Shown: positions 32,682 through 42,273, counted from the stretch's first letter. The stretch is 64,000 nucleotides of DNA from SHZL01 sp963708905 (GCA_963708905.1 CAVPUV010000068.1:6914-70913); one strand, 5' to 3'. Notes: a model not told the origin generated them from the sequence alone. Translations and numbers: made by a program.

Positions 32682-34495
32682 GCGGCGGCCTCGGATTGCA
32701 GAAATTGATTGACACCGTTGACCACGCAGTCGCTGGAAATCGGCAGACCGTTGTAGTGCAGAATAGACTGCAGCTTGTCGGCCACTTTTTTGATTTCCAG
32801 CATCAGCAGGGACTTCATCTGTGCATCGCGATTCTGTTCCACCACGAACACGGTGTCATGCTGTTGCAGAAAAGCCAACACTTCGGCACCAAAGGGAAAG
32901 GCCCGCAGCCGCAGGTAGTTGGCATGTACACCCTGCCTGGCCAGCCGGTCGCGCGCTTCGATCACGGCGCCATCGGAACTGCCAAAGGCTACAATACCGA
33001 GGCGGGTGGGCATGGCCGCAGAGGTGACCACGGCCGGCAATACCAGCTTCTTTGCCGTTTCCCACTTGACCAGCAGACGTTCCATCACGTCCTGGTATTC
33101 CATCGAATCTTCGGTATAGCCGCCCTGGCTGTTGTGCCCCGAGCCGCGCACGAAGTACGCGCCCTTGGGATCTTCGCCCGGCAGCGTGCGGTAAGTGATG
33201 CCATCGCCGTCGACATCCTTGTAGCGAACGAAGCGCGCTATCTGCGCCAGTTCCGCCGGGCCCAGCACTTTGCCCCGATCCGGCCGGTAACTGTCATCCC
33301 ACTGCAGCTGCGGGATCATCCAGTCGTTCATGCCGATATCGAGATCTGACAGCATGAACACCGGGGTCTGCAAGCGGTCGGCCAGGTCGAAAGCCTTGAC
33401 CGACATTTCGAAGCACTCCGCCGGGTTTGCCGGCAACAAAATGGGGTGGCGTGTATCGCCATGCGAAGCATAGGCGCACAGCATCAGGTCGCATTGCTGC
33501 GTACGGGTCGGCATACCGGTCGATGGGCCGACCCGCTGCACGTCGATGAAGACCGAAGGAATCTCCGCGTAATAGGCAAAACCGATGAATTCGCTCATCA
33601 GCGAAATGCCGGGCCCCGAGGTAGGCGTAAATGCGCGCGCTCCGACCCAGTTGGCGCCTAAAACCATGCCGGCGGCGGCCAGTTCGTCTTCGGCCTGCAC
33701 GATGCAAAACCGCTTCTCGCCTGTTTCCGGGTCGGTGCGGAACCGGTCGCAGAATTTCTTGAAACTATCCATCACTGAGGTCGAAGGCGTAATCGGATAC
33801 CAGGCGCCCACGGTGGCACCGGCATAAACGCAGCCCAGACCGGTGGCCGCATTGCCATCCAACAAGATATGACCGGCATTGTCGCCCATTTTTTCTGCAT
33901 GTACCGGCAAGGGGCAGGTGAACTGGGTCAGCGCATGGTTATAGCCCAGCATGATGGCCTGCAAATTACTTTCCACCAGCCGGGGCTTAGCCGCGAAGGT
34001 CTCCTCCAGCAGCTCGCGCAGGACCGCCAAATCGATATCCAGCAGGGCCGCCAGCACGCCCACGTAGGCAACGTTTTTCATCAAAATACGCTGGCGCGCC
34101 ACGCTGAATTGCTCATTGCACAATTGCGACAGCGGCACCCCGAGAATGGTGATGTCGTCACGCATCATCGTGCGTTCACGCGGCCAGGTGGAATCATAGA
34201 CCAGGAAACCACCAGGACTGACTTCGGCGAGGTCTTTGTGGTAGGTCTGGGCATTCATCGCCACCATGATGTCCACGCGCCCGGCGCGCGACATGTAGCC
34301 GTCACGGCTGGCGCGAATTTCATACCAGGTTGGCAAGCCCTGAATGTTCGATGGAAACATGTTCTTGCCGGTGACCGGGATGCCCATACGAAACAGGGCT
34401 TTCATCACCAGGGCGTTGGCGCTGGCTGAGCCCGTTCCATTCACCGTGGCGATTTTCAGGACAAAGTCGTTTATCCGGCTTTGCGTTGCTGGCAT
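32678..34495 (-). CDS. korA: 2-oxoacid:ferredoxin oxidoreductase, fused gamma-alpha subunit
   Basis: This is a 605-residue fusion. Residues about 1-190 are the gamma domain (IATVNGTGSASANALVMKALFRMG) and residues about 210-600 the alpha domain (GNAATGLGCVYAGATVGAWYPITPSTSVMD, then TSGPGISLMSEFIGFAYYAEIP), as in 2-oxoglutarate oxidoreductases. GTGSASAN forms the CoA/nucleotide-binding start. It overlaps the upstream flavoprotein gene by 25 bases and korB by 4, so the three genes form one translational unit. Confidence 0.88.
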   Translation of the reverse strand: MPATQSRINDFVLKIATVNGTGSASANALVMKALFRMGIPVTGKNMFPSNIQGLPTWYEIRASRDGYMSRAGRVDIMVAMNAQTYHKDLAEVSPGGFLVYDSTWPRERTMMRDDITILGVPLSQLCNEQFSVARQRILMKNVAYVGVLAALLDIDLAVLRELLEETFAAKPRLVESNLQAIMLGYNHALTQFTCPLPVHAEKMGDNAGHILLDGNAATGLGCVYAGATVGAWYPITPSTSVMDSFKKFCDRFRTDPETGEKRFCIVQAEDELAAAGMVLGANWVGARAFTPTSGPGISLMSEFIGFAYYAEIPSVFIDVQRVGPSTGMPTRTQQCDLMLCAYASHGDTRHPILLPANPAECFEMSVKAFDLADRLQTPVFMLSDLDIGMNDWMIPQLQWDDSYRPDRGKVLGPAELAQIARFVRYKDVDGDGITYRTLPGEDPKGAYFVRGSGHNSQGGYTEDSMEYQDVMERLLVKWETAKKLVLPAVVTSAAMPTRLGIVAFGSSDGAVIEARDRLARQGVHANYLRLRAFPFGAEVLAFLQQHDTVFVVEQNRDAQMKSLLMLEIKKVADKLQSILHYNGLPISSDCVVNGVNQFLQSEAAA

Positions 34496-36291
34496 GGGGC
34501 CTCACCACTCTTGCTGCTGCCGTTGTAATCAACGGCCTGGGGAAATTCGAGGAAGGACTTCTGCATATCCCAGGCCGCGGTAGGGCAGCGCTCGGCGCAC
34601 AGGCCGCAATGAATGCAGAAATTTTCATCCTTGACCATGACGCGGCCGGTTTGTTTCAGCGCGTCAGAAACGAACAGCGGCTGATCCGGCTCCAGCACGG
34701 GGGCCTTCAGCCGCACCACCAGTTCCTCTTCCTCGCCATCCGGCGTAATGGTCAGGCACTGGGTGGGACAAATATCCAGACAGGCGTCACACTCGATACA
34801 CAGGGAATCGGTAAACACCGTCTGGATATCGCAATTCAGACATCTCTCCACCTCGCAGGCGGCTTGCTCGGCGTCGAAACCGAGTTCAACTTCGCGGCCC
34901 AGTTCCTCGAACCGGGTCTGCAAGGAAACGTGCATCATCTTGCGCCGGGCCGCCGGATCGAAATCGTTGGAATAACTCCACTCGTGCATGCCCATCTTGC
35001 GACTGCCCAGGTTCAGGCGGGCGGGCAAGCGTTCGAGCAGCGACACGCCCTGGCAATGGAGATGGATGGAAATAGCCGCCTGATGCCCATGCTCCACTGC
35101 CCAAATGATGTTTTTGGGGCCAAAAGCGGCATCGCCGCCAAAAAATATACCTTTGCGTGTCGATTCGAAAGTCACCTTGTCAACCAGCGGTTCTTCCCAC
35201 TTGTTAAGCTCGATGCCGAGGTCACGTTCGATCCAGGGAAAGGCGTTTTCCTGGCCAATGGCCAGCACTACGTCGTCACAGGGGATAAACGTTTCACCGG
35301 TGACTTTCTCGTCCGTGATACGTCCGTTTTCAATACGGTATTCCATCAACTCAAAAGTCATGCCTTTGAGCTTGCCATCCTCGACAACGAATTCTTTGGG
35401 CGCGTGATTGACCAGAATCTCGACGTTTTCCTCTTCCGCATCTTCGAGCTCCCAGGCGGAAGCCTTGAAGAACTGCCGTGGTTTGCGGGCCATCACCTTC
35501 ACGCTCTTCGCCCCCAGACGCAGCGACGTGCGGCAGCAATCCATGGCGGTATTACCGACGCCGATAATCAGCACGTGGTCACCAATGGATTCAATGTGCC
35601 CGAAAGCCACGGACTCCAGCCAGTCGATGCCGATGTAGATGTTCCCGGTGTCGTAGCGGCCGGGCAGGATCAGTTCCTTGCCGCGGGGCGCGCCGGTGCC
35701 GACAAAAACCGCATCGTAACCTTCTTCCAGCAAGGCTTTCATGCTTTCCACGCGGTGGTTGTACTGCACCCTCACACCCATGTTGATGATGTAGTCGATT
35801 TCTTCCTGCAAAACTTCTGCCGGCAGGCGAAACGACGGTATGTTATAGCGCATCAAGCCACCGGCTACAGCCTGTGCTTCAAACAGGGTGCAGTCATAAC
35901 CCAGCGGCATCAGGTCATTGGCCACGGTGAGGGAGGCGCAACCCGCGCCAATCAGCGCAACTTTCTTGCCATTCTTCTGTTTGGGAATGAGCGGCAGGCG
36001 CTCGCTGATGTCCTCTTTGTGGTCAGCAGCCACGCGCTTGAGGCGGCAGATTGCAACCGGTTTTTCGTCCATGCGGCCACGGCGGCAGGCCGGTTCACAG
36101 GGACGATCGCAGACCCGTCCCAGGATGCCGGGAAAGACATTGCTTTCGCGGTTGACCATGTAGGAATCGGTGAAGCGTCCCTGGGCAATCAGGCGGATGT
36201 ACTCCGGCACGTCGGTATGCGCGGGGCAGCCCCACTGGCAGTCCACGACCTTATGGTAATAATCCGGATTTGCAGTATCCGTGCGTTTCAT
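34471..36291 (-). CDS. GltD-type FAD/NAD(P)H oxidoreductase fused to a 2x[4Fe-4S] ferredoxin domain
   Basis: This is a 606-residue flavoprotein. It has an N-terminal cysteine cluster (CQWGCPAHTDVPEYI, RVCDRPCEPACRRG), an FAD site (ALIGAGCASLTVAND) and a GGLMRYNIPSFRLP segment. The NAD(P)H site is IIGVGNTAMDCCRTS. The C-terminal ferredoxin domain has two CxxCxxCxxxCP motifs (CIECDACLDICP and CIHCGLCAERCP). It heads the korA-korB operon with a 25-base overlap, so it probably carries electrons between NAD(P)H and the Fe-S centres of KOR. The GxGxxS variant at the FAD site (C and S in place of P and G) is slightly unusual. Confidence 0.85.
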   Translation of the reverse strand: MKRTDTANPDYYHKVVDCQWGCPAHTDVPEYIRLIAQGRFTDSYMVNRESNVFPGILGRVCDRPCEPACRRGRMDEKPVAICRLKRVAADHKEDISERLPLIPKQKNGKKVALIGAGCASLTVANDLMPLGYDCTLFEAQAVAGGLMRYNIPSFRLPAEVLQEEIDYIINMGVRVQYNHRVESMKALLEEGYDAVFVGTGAPRGKELILPGRYDTGNIYIGIDWLESVAFGHIESIGDHVLIIGVGNTAMDCCRTSLRLGAKSVKVMARKPRQFFKASAWELEDAEEENVEILVNHAPKEFVVEDGKLKGMTFELMEYRIENGRITDEKVTGETFIPCDDVVLAIGQENAFPWIERDLGIELNKWEEPLVDKVTFESTRKGIFFGGDAAFGPKNIIWAVEHGHQAAISIHLHCQGVSLLERLPARLNLGSRKMGMHEWSYSNDFDPAARRKMMHVSLQTRFEELGREVELGFDAEQAACEVERCLNCDIQTVFTDSLCIECDACLDICPTQCLTITPDGEEEELVVRLKAPVLEPDQPLFVSDALKQTGRVMVKDENFCIHCGLCAERCPTAAWDMQKSFLEFPQAVDYNGSSKSGEAPCQQRKAG

Positions 36292-36415
36292 GAACCCTGT
36301 TTATCCTGCCGAAATAAACGACCTGTGAGAAAATTTGGCGCAAGGATAACGTTTTTGCAAGCGAGGTGCATTAAAATCATCGTGTCTTTCGTTCATCAAC
36401 CCAAGGAGAAAAGCC

Positions 36416-36805
36416 ATGACGCCCGAACTGAAATACCTGGCAATGATCGCAACGTTTACGGCTCTGCTGTGGATTCCCTACATTCTGAATTTGCTTGGCC
36501 GCAATAAACTCAGTGACGCGGTCGGGTACCCCGACCAGCCGCTGGTGATGGCGCCCTGGGCCGAACGTTTGAAGAAGGCCCACTACAACGCCGTCGAAAA
36601 CCTGGTGGTGTTCGCTGCGCTGGTGATGGTCGCGCACGCGCTGGCAATCAGTAATGCCGCCACAACAAGTGCAGCAGCGGCCTATTTCTGGGCGCGCATC
36701 GTGCACGCTATTGCTTATACCTTCGCCATGCCCTGGCTGCGCACGCTTGCATTCGCGGTGGCCTGGGGCGGCAGCATCTGCATAGCCTGGCAGATCCTGG
36801 GGTAA
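36416..36805 (+). CDS. MAPEG-family membrane protein
   Basis: This is a 129-residue protein with four predicted membrane segments (YLAMIATFTALLWIPYIL at the start, then VVFAALVMVAHALAI, AAYFWARIVHAIAYTFA and TLAFAVAWGGSICIAWQIL). The conserved RxxxxHxNxxEN-like segment of MAPEG is present as RLKKAHYNAVENLVVFA. Family members are small glutathione-linked or eicosanoid-type membrane proteins; bacterial functions are largely unknown. A strong AAGGAG site precedes the ATG. It diverges from the KOR operon. Confidence 0.8.
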   Translation: MTPELKYLAMIATFTALLWIPYILNLLGRNKLSDAVGYPDQPLVMAPWAERLKKAHYNAVENLVVFAALVMVAHALAISNAATTSAAAAYFWARIVHAIAYTFAMPWLRTLAFAVAWGGSICIAWQILG

Positions 36806-36872
36806 GGGCCGACCTGACGACCGAAATTCTGAACCTTGTATTCACCAATGGAGAACCCACACTTGATGCTGA

Positions 36873-36982
36873 GAGCCGGGCCGGGGATTTTGTCCTGGGA
36901 CACGCCGTAAATACATCCCTGTAGGCTCGGATGCGACATCCTTGTCGCATACGGTCCCAGGACAAAATCCCCGGCCCGGCTC
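36873..36982. repeat. 29-bp perfect inverted repeat with inner hairpin
   Basis: The arms at 36873-36901 and 36954-36982 are exact complements (GAGCCGGGCCGGGGATTTTG...). The 52-base centre contains a second hairpin, ATGCGACA/TGTCGCAT. No coding frame fits. It lies between two convergent genes, so it could act as a two-way transcription barrier, or be a dispersed palindromic repeat; no second copy is visible in this window. Confidence 0.75.
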
Positions 36983-37012
36983 GTTACTCCGCTCAAATCG
37001 GGCGGCGGTGGC

Positions 37013-38239
37013 TCAAATGATTAACCTATCCAAGGCGCTGACGAGTCGAGTCACTTCCTCCGCACTGGTGTAATGCACGAATGAAGCACGCACGGCCCCG
37101 CCGTCCCTCGCTGCGCCCAGAGCTTGCAGCAAGCGGTAAGCGTAAAAATCTCCCACCCCCACCCCCAGCTTATGCTCGGAAAGACCGGCCGCCAGCTCAG
37201 GCGAAGGAAATCCGTCAACCGTGAATGCAACCGTCGGTGCGCGTTCGGCGGCATTGCAGCGACCGACCAGGCGGATGCGGGGGTGGCCGTCGAGGAAATC
37301 CAGCAACGGTTGCAGCAGTCTGATTTCCTGTGCTCGAAACAATTCGCGCACGGCCCTGGCTTGTTCCGGCGCAGATGCCGGCGCAGCAAAATGATGACGA
37401 TACACGGCTTCGAGGTAATCGATCACTCCATTGCTGGCCGCGATCTGTGCATGATCGGGACCGGCGGGGGTGAAACGTGCGCCCGGTTTTCCGGCATTGA
37501 AGAAATGACCCTGGTTCGGCAATTCAGCATTCAGTTCTTCGCTCATGAACATCACCCCAAGGTGGGGGCCGTATACCTTGTAGAGTGAAAACAGGTAGAT
37601 ATCAGCGCCGAGAGAACGTATATCCGGCAGGCCGTGGGGGCAAAATGATACACCATCGACAATGGCGATCGCGCCGACCGCATGAATGCGGTCGGTGAGT
37701 TCACGCACCGGGTTGATGCTGCCGACGATGTTGGAACAATGGGTGAAGGCCACAGCCCGCGTGTGGGGCCCCAGCCAGGTATCCAGACCATCGGGATTCA
37801 GTTCCGCGGTAGCGGGGTCGACTTTCCACTCGTGGATGACGATGCCGTCAGCTTCCAGGCGTCTCCAGGCGCCGATATTCGCCTCGTGATCCTGGTTGGT
37901 AACGATCACCTCGTCTCCGCGCTTGAGGTGCTGGCGCAGTGCTTGCGCAATGACATAAGTGTTTTGCGAGGTCGAAGGACCAAAATGAACCTCATCCGTG
38001 GCCACATTCAGCCAGGACGCCATACGGCTGCGGGCAGCATCCATTTCCGCACCCGCCTGCCGCGAAGCAGGAAAATTGTAGTAAGGCTGCACTTTGGTCT
38101 GGCGATAGTAGCGTTCCAGCCGTTCGATTACCGCGCCGCAGGCATAGGAACCTCCGGCATTTTCAAAAAACCCGAATCCTTGCAGCGAGGGCTCACTGAA
38201 GGCCGGAAACTGGGTGCGGATGAAGTCGGTGTCTAACAA
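37013..38239 (-). CDS. Class-V aminotransferase, cysteine desulfurase-like (VC1184 subfamily)
   Basis: This is a 408-residue PLP enzyme. The Schiff-base lysine is K221 in LFSLYKVYGPHLG, the aspartate to the pyridine nitrogen is in AIVDGVSFCPHG, and the histidine is in TNQDHEANIGAW. The N-terminal NAGGSYACGAV and overall length fit the VC1184 subfamily of SufS relatives. At the position where cysteine desulfurases hold the catalytic cysteine loop it has GVGVGDFYAYR without cysteine, so a true desulfurase activity is doubtful; a lyase or aminotransferase is possible. Its start overlaps the gabD stop by 7 bases, so the two are cotranscribed. Confidence 0.8.
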   Translation of the reverse strand: MLDTDFIRTQFPAFSEPSLQGFGFFENAGGSYACGAVIERLERYYRQTKVQPYYNFPASRQAGAEMDAARSRMASWLNVATDEVHFGPSTSQNTYVIAQALRQHLKRGDEVIVTNQDHEANIGAWRRLEADGIVIHEWKVDPATAELNPDGLDTWLGPHTRAVAFTHCSNIVGSINPVRELTDRIHAVGAIAIVDGVSFCPHGLPDIRSLGADIYLFSLYKVYGPHLGVMFMSEELNAELPNQGHFFNAGKPGARFTPAGPDHAQIAASNGVIDYLEAVYRHHFAAPASAPEQARAVRELFRAQEIRLLQPLLDFLDGHPRIRLVGRCNAAERAPTVAFTVDGFPSPELAAGLSEHKLGVGVGDFYAYRLLQALGAARDGGAVRASFVHYTSAEEVTRLVSALDRLII

Positions 38240-39717
38240 CCCAGGCCCGCCATGGTCAGGTACTTGATCTCGATGTATTCATCAATACCGTACTTCGAGC
38301 CCTCGCGGCCTGTGCCTGACTCTTTCACCCCGCCAAACGGCGCCACCTCGTTGGAAAGGATGCCGTCATTGATGCACACCATGCCGTACTCCAGTTCCTC
38401 GGCGACACGCCACACCCGGCCCAGGTCGCGGGCATAAAAGTAGGATGCGAGGCCATAATCGGTGGCATTGGCCAAGCGGATGGCTTCCTGTTCGGTCTCG
38501 AAGCGGAAGATCGGAGCCACAGGGCCAAAGATTTCTTCGGTCGCAAAAGCCATCTCCGCGGTCACGTCCTTGACTACCGTGGGCTGGAAAAACAGGCCGC
38601 CCAGTGCATGACGCGATCCGCCCTCGATAACCACGGCGCCTTTTTGCACTGCATCGTCCAGCAGCGCTTCGACTTTTTCCACCGCGCCCGGTGATATCAA
38701 GGGGCCGATGTTGACCCCTGCTTGCTCACCCCGGCCGATTTTGAGCCGGCCGACTGCGGCGGTGAATTTCTCCACGAATTCCTTGTACACACCTGCCTGC
38801 ACATAGATGCGGTTGGCGCACACACAGGTCTGACCGGCATTGCGGTACTTGGATATTATCGCGCCCTTCACGGCCGCATCCACGTCCGCATCGTCAAACA
38901 CGATAAAGGGCGCATTGCCGCCCAGTTCCATCGAAACTTTTTTCACCGTGCTGGCACATTGACGGAGCAGCAATTTGCCAATCCCGGTCGAGCCGGTGAA
39001 AGAGAATTTGCGCACCACGGCACTCTCGGTCATTTCCTTGCCGACAGCGGCTGAATGCGTGGTGGTGACGACATTGAACACCCCCGGAGGTATGCCCGCC
39101 TGGTGGGCCAGTTCAGCCAGCGCCAACGCGGACAAGGGTGTTTCGGAAGCTGGTTTGATCACGATTGGACACCCCGCGGCCAGCGCCGGTGCCGCCTTGC
39201 GCGTAATCATCGCATTGGGGAAATTCCATGGTGTAATGGCCGCCACCACACCCACTGACTGCTTGATGACAACAATGCGCCGGTCTGGCAGGGGACTGGG
39301 GATCACGTCGCCATAAATACGTTTACCTTCTTCTGCGAACCATTCGATAAACGAAGCTCCGTACACGACTTCGCCGGTCGATTCCGCCAACGGCTTGCCC
39401 TGCTCGGCCGTCATCAAAGCGGCCAGGTCATCTTTGTTCGTCAGGATCAGTTCATACCAGCGGCGCAAAATGGTGGCGCGTTCCCTGGCCGTGCGCTGGC
39501 GCCACGCCGGCCAGGCAGCAGCGGCCGCCTCGATGGCCTGACGGGTTTCGGCCACACCCAGCTGGGCGACATTGGCCAGCAGGCCGCCATCGGCCGGGTT
39601 GGTTACTTCGAAAGTGTCGCCATTGCGTGCGGAAACCCATTCACCATTGATGTAAGCCTGCTCACGCAGCAGGTCGGGATTCTTGAGTTGCAAAACAGCT
39701 TTAATTTTGTCCAGCAT
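38233..39717 (-). CDS. gabD: NAD(P)-dependent aldehyde (succinate-semialdehyde) dehydrogenase
   Basis: This is a 494-residue ALDH. Motifs in order are VVAAITPWNFPNAMITRK (cofactor), FTGSTGIGKLL, the glutamate motif MELGGNAPFIVFDDADVDAAV and the catalytic cysteine in KYRNAGQTCVCANRIYV. The CVCAN form with two cysteines and the overall wording are typical of GabD-like enzymes, which oxidise succinate semialdehyde to succinate; other semialdehydes cannot be excluded. The start at 39717 has AGGATC upstream; the open frame further upstream is not conserved. It is followed by the PLP enzyme, which might supply or use its aldehyde. Confidence 0.85.
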   Translation of the reverse strand: MLDKIKAVLQLKNPDLLREQAYINGEWVSARNGDTFEVTNPADGGLLANVAQLGVAETRQAIEAAAAAWPAWRQRTARERATILRRWYELILTNKDDLAALMTAEQGKPLAESTGEVVYGASFIEWFAEEGKRIYGDVIPSPLPDRRIVVIKQSVGVVAAITPWNFPNAMITRKAAPALAAGCPIVIKPASETPLSALALAELAHQAGIPPGVFNVVTTTHSAAVGKEMTESAVVRKFSFTGSTGIGKLLLRQCASTVKKVSMELGGNAPFIVFDDADVDAAVKGAIISKYRNAGQTCVCANRIYVQAGVYKEFVEKFTAAVGRLKIGRGEQAGVNIGPLISPGAVEKVEALLDDAVQKGAVVIEGGSRHALGGLFFQPTVVKDVTAEMAFATEEIFGPVAPIFRFETEQEAIRLANATDYGLASYFYARDLGRVWRVAEELEYGMVCINDGILSNEVAPFGGVKESGTGREGSKYGIDEYIEIKYLTMAGLGC

Positions 39718-39902
39718 GGCGAGATCCTGTACTTGTGTGTCGTCAATAGGCAGAAAATGAATTCTACCAAAATACCACGCCCGGGAGAGGCCAGCATTGA
39801 ACAAGCTGGCGAAATGGCAGATGGCGGCCTGTCTGACTTGATCCGGCAGGCTGCTAGAATAGGCTTTGGCGGCCACAATCCCCGCCATGCGAGAAGCCAC
39901 AG

Positions 39903-41645
39903 ATGACCAATTCGACCAGGCTGGACTTCGGATTCCTGCGCCAACAGGTGGTTGGCGCGGATGCCCCCATAGCCACCCCGTTCGGCGAACGGCTGATGGT
40001 ATATGCCGATTACACGGCTTCGGGCCGCTGCCTGACGCTGGTCGAGCGTTATCTGCAGAATCTGCAACGCATCTATGCAAATTCGCACACCGAAGACGAC
40101 ATCAGTGGCCGCTCTATGACGCATCTGCTGGAAGAAGCGGAACAGGCCATCAAGCGCTCGGTACATGCGGGCCCACACGGCCGCATCGTTCCGGTGGGCA
40201 GTGGCGCCACCGGCGCGATCGACAAGTTCCAGCAAATCATTGGGGTCATGCTGGCGCCCGCAACCCGGCTGCATCTGCGTCAACTGCTGGGCGGGGCGCT
40301 GGGAGAAGAGGCGCTGCAGGATTTTGAAGATTATATTGGCGCGCACCAACCGGTGGTATTCGTCGGTCCATATGAGCACCATTCCAACGAGATTTCCTGG
40401 CGCGCAGGCCTGGCGACTGTAGTCGATGTGCGGCTGGACCATGAAGGCGGCATCGACCTTGGCCACCTGCAAGAATTACTGCAGGACCCGGCTTATCAGG
40501 GGCGTAAACGCATCGGTTCATTTTCCGCCGCTTCCAATGTCACCGGAATGTGCTCGGCGGTGCATGAAATTGCCATCCTGCTGCACCGTTATGATGCCAT
40601 TGCCTGTTTCGATTTTGCCGCCAGTGCACCGTATGTCGAAATCGACATGAACCCACCGGCCGGGCAGTACGATGGCGACGCCAGACTGGATGCGCTGTTC
40701 ATTTCGCCGCACAAGTTTCTTGGCGGGCCGGGATCGTCTGGCGTACTGGTATTCAACGAAAGCCTGTACCACAAGGATTTGCCGCCCAGCGTCAGCGCCG
40801 GTGGAACCGTCGACTATGTCGGCCCCAGCAGCCAGGATTTTATCCGCGATATCGAAGGGCGTGAGAAAGCGGGCACCCCCGGTGTACTGCAAATCCTCAA
40901 GGCTGGCCTGGCGTTCGCCATCAAGGACAGCGTTGGCGTGTCTGCCATCGAACAGCGCGAACGGGAACTGCTGCACCGCGTCTTCGACCGCTGGCAGGCG
41001 CGGCCGAACATCGAAATTCTCGGTAATGCCGACCCGGAGCGTCGCATCGGCATTATTTCGTTCAACCTGCGGGATCGCCATGACAAGTACCTGCATCCGA
41101 AGTTCGTCACCACCCTGCTGAATGATCTGTTCGGCATCCAGTCCCGCGCAGGCTGCTCTTGTGCCGGCCCTTATGGGCACCGCTTGCTGGGCATCGGTCC
41201 TGAACAGTCCGAGCAGTACCGGAAGTGGATCGCCAAGGGCTATTCCGGCATCAAGCCCGGCTGGTGCCGCATCAGTCTGCATTACGTGATGGACGACAAC
41301 GAAATCGAGTACATCATTGACGCGGTGGAGTTTGTCGCCGAGCACGGACACCTCTTCCTTACCCAGTACACTTTCGACCTGCACAGCGGGGCCTGGTCAC
41401 ACAAGCGCGACCGCGTCTGTCTCGAGCCGTTCTCGCTGCAAGCCGCGCTCGACTGTTGCGGCCCGGCACCGACCGCCATGGACGCAGCGGAACGCACCCG
41501 CTGCTATGCCGGTTTTATGCAGGCGGCCCGGCAACTGGCAACAGCATTGTGCGGGCAGGCGGAAAGCCCTGAACTGATAATGGATGCGGAGCTGGAGCCC
41601 TTGAGATTCTTCTCGCTGCCGCAAGCCTGTGTCAGCCACCCATGA
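39903..41645 (+). CDS. Class-V PLP-dependent enzyme, cysteine desulfurase-like, 580 residues
   Basis: The PLP lysine is K271 in LFISPHKFLGGPGSSG, with the aspartate in CFDFAASAPYVEID and the histidines at YEHHSNEISW. A cysteine pair (C418, C420 in SRAGCSCAGPYGH) sits on the loop that carries the nucleophile in cysteine desulfurases. The protein is about 170 residues longer than IscS/SufS, with a C-terminal extension of unknown role. It is divergent from gabD (185 bases between) and followed by dsrE2, tusA and rhodanese genes, so persulfide production for these carriers is plausible. An alternative is a non-desulfurase class-V aminotransferase. Confidence 0.75.
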   Translation: MTNSTRLDFGFLRQQVVGADAPIATPFGERLMVYADYTASGRCLTLVERYLQNLQRIYANSHTEDDISGRSMTHLLEEAEQAIKRSVHAGPHGRIVPVGSGATGAIDKFQQIIGVMLAPATRLHLRQLLGGALGEEALQDFEDYIGAHQPVVFVGPYEHHSNEISWRAGLATVVDVRLDHEGGIDLGHLQELLQDPAYQGRKRIGSFSAASNVTGMCSAVHEIAILLHRYDAIACFDFAASAPYVEIDMNPPAGQYDGDARLDALFISPHKFLGGPGSSGVLVFNESLYHKDLPPSVSAGGTVDYVGPSSQDFIRDIEGREKAGTPGVLQILKAGLAFAIKDSVGVSAIEQRERELLHRVFDRWQARPNIEILGNADPERRIGIISFNLRDRHDKYLHPKFVTTLLNDLFGIQSRAGCSCAGPYGHRLLGIGPEQSEQYRKWIAKGYSGIKPGWCRISLHYVMDDNEIEYIIDAVEFVAEHGHLFLTQYTFDLHSGAWSHKRDRVCLEPFSLQAALDCCGPAPTAMDAAERTRCYAGFMQAARQLATALCGQAESPELIMDAELEPLRFFSLPQACVSHP

Positions 41646-41760
41646 GCACAGAGTATCAAGCGCGAACGGCCAGGCCTTGCGAGTCCATCCGCCGCTGGTA
41701 TTTTATCTACTCGATTCAGACCGCAACCGTGCCTGTCCCCGGGGACTAAGGAGTATCAGC

Positions 41761-42273
41761 ATGACAAATGAAGCCAGCGGAAACCGTGCCGGCAGCGCCA
41801 AGAGTATGTCCCTCATCGTTACCAAAGGCACTTTGGACTGGGCCTACCCGCCGTTCAGTCTGGCGACCACGGCCGCTGCCATGGGGCTTGAAGTGACGAT
41901 GTTTTTCACCTTTTACGGCTTGCCTTTGCTGTTGAAAAACCTCGATCTGAAGCTGTCATTCCTGGGCAACCCGGCCATGAAAATGCCCATGATGGGTGCC
42001 CTTATGGGGATGCCGAACCTGGCTTCGATGATTCCGGGGGTCGAGGGAGCGGCGGCGAAAATGATGCAGAAACTGATGCGCAGGAAAGGGATTGCCAGCA
42101 TCCAGGAACTGCGCGCGCTGGCGATTGAAGCCGATGTTCGCATGATTGCCTGCCAGATGACGATGGATTTGTTCGATTACTCGCTGGACGACATGATTGC
42201 TGGCCCGGAGCTGGGCGGTACTGCCACTTACATCGAGGTGGCAACTCAGTGCGACATCAACTTGTTCATTTAG
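41761..42273 (+). CDS. dsrE2: DsrE2-like DsrE/DsrF/DrsH-family sulfur-transfer protein
   Basis: This is a 170-residue protein starting at the ATG at 41761, six bases after AAGGAG. It has the DsrE-fold start (SLIVTKGTLDWAYPPFSLATTAAAMG), a hydrophobic loop rich in Met and Gly, and the conserved cysteine C131 in RMIACQMTMDLF, with a second near the end (ATQCDINLF). The family is best known from rhd-tusA-dsrE2 clusters of sulfur oxidisers, where these proteins pass persulfide sulfur. Here it sits directly before tusA and rhodanese. It was formerly annotated as a peroxiredoxin-like protein. Confidence 0.8.
   Translation: MTNEASGNRAGSAKSMSLIVTKGTLDWAYPPFSLATTAAAMGLEVTMFFTFYGLPLLLKNLDLKLSFLGNPAMKMPMMGALMGMPNLASMIPGVEGAAAKMMQKLMRRKGIASIQELRALAIEADVRMIACQMTMDLFDYSLDDMIAGPELGGTATYIEVATQCDINLFI

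Noticed and set aside
34486..36507. 673-codon frame antisense to the KOR-linked flavoprotein
   Set aside because: No family motifs, no ribosome site, and it covers the full coding sequence of a clear gene on the minus strand.
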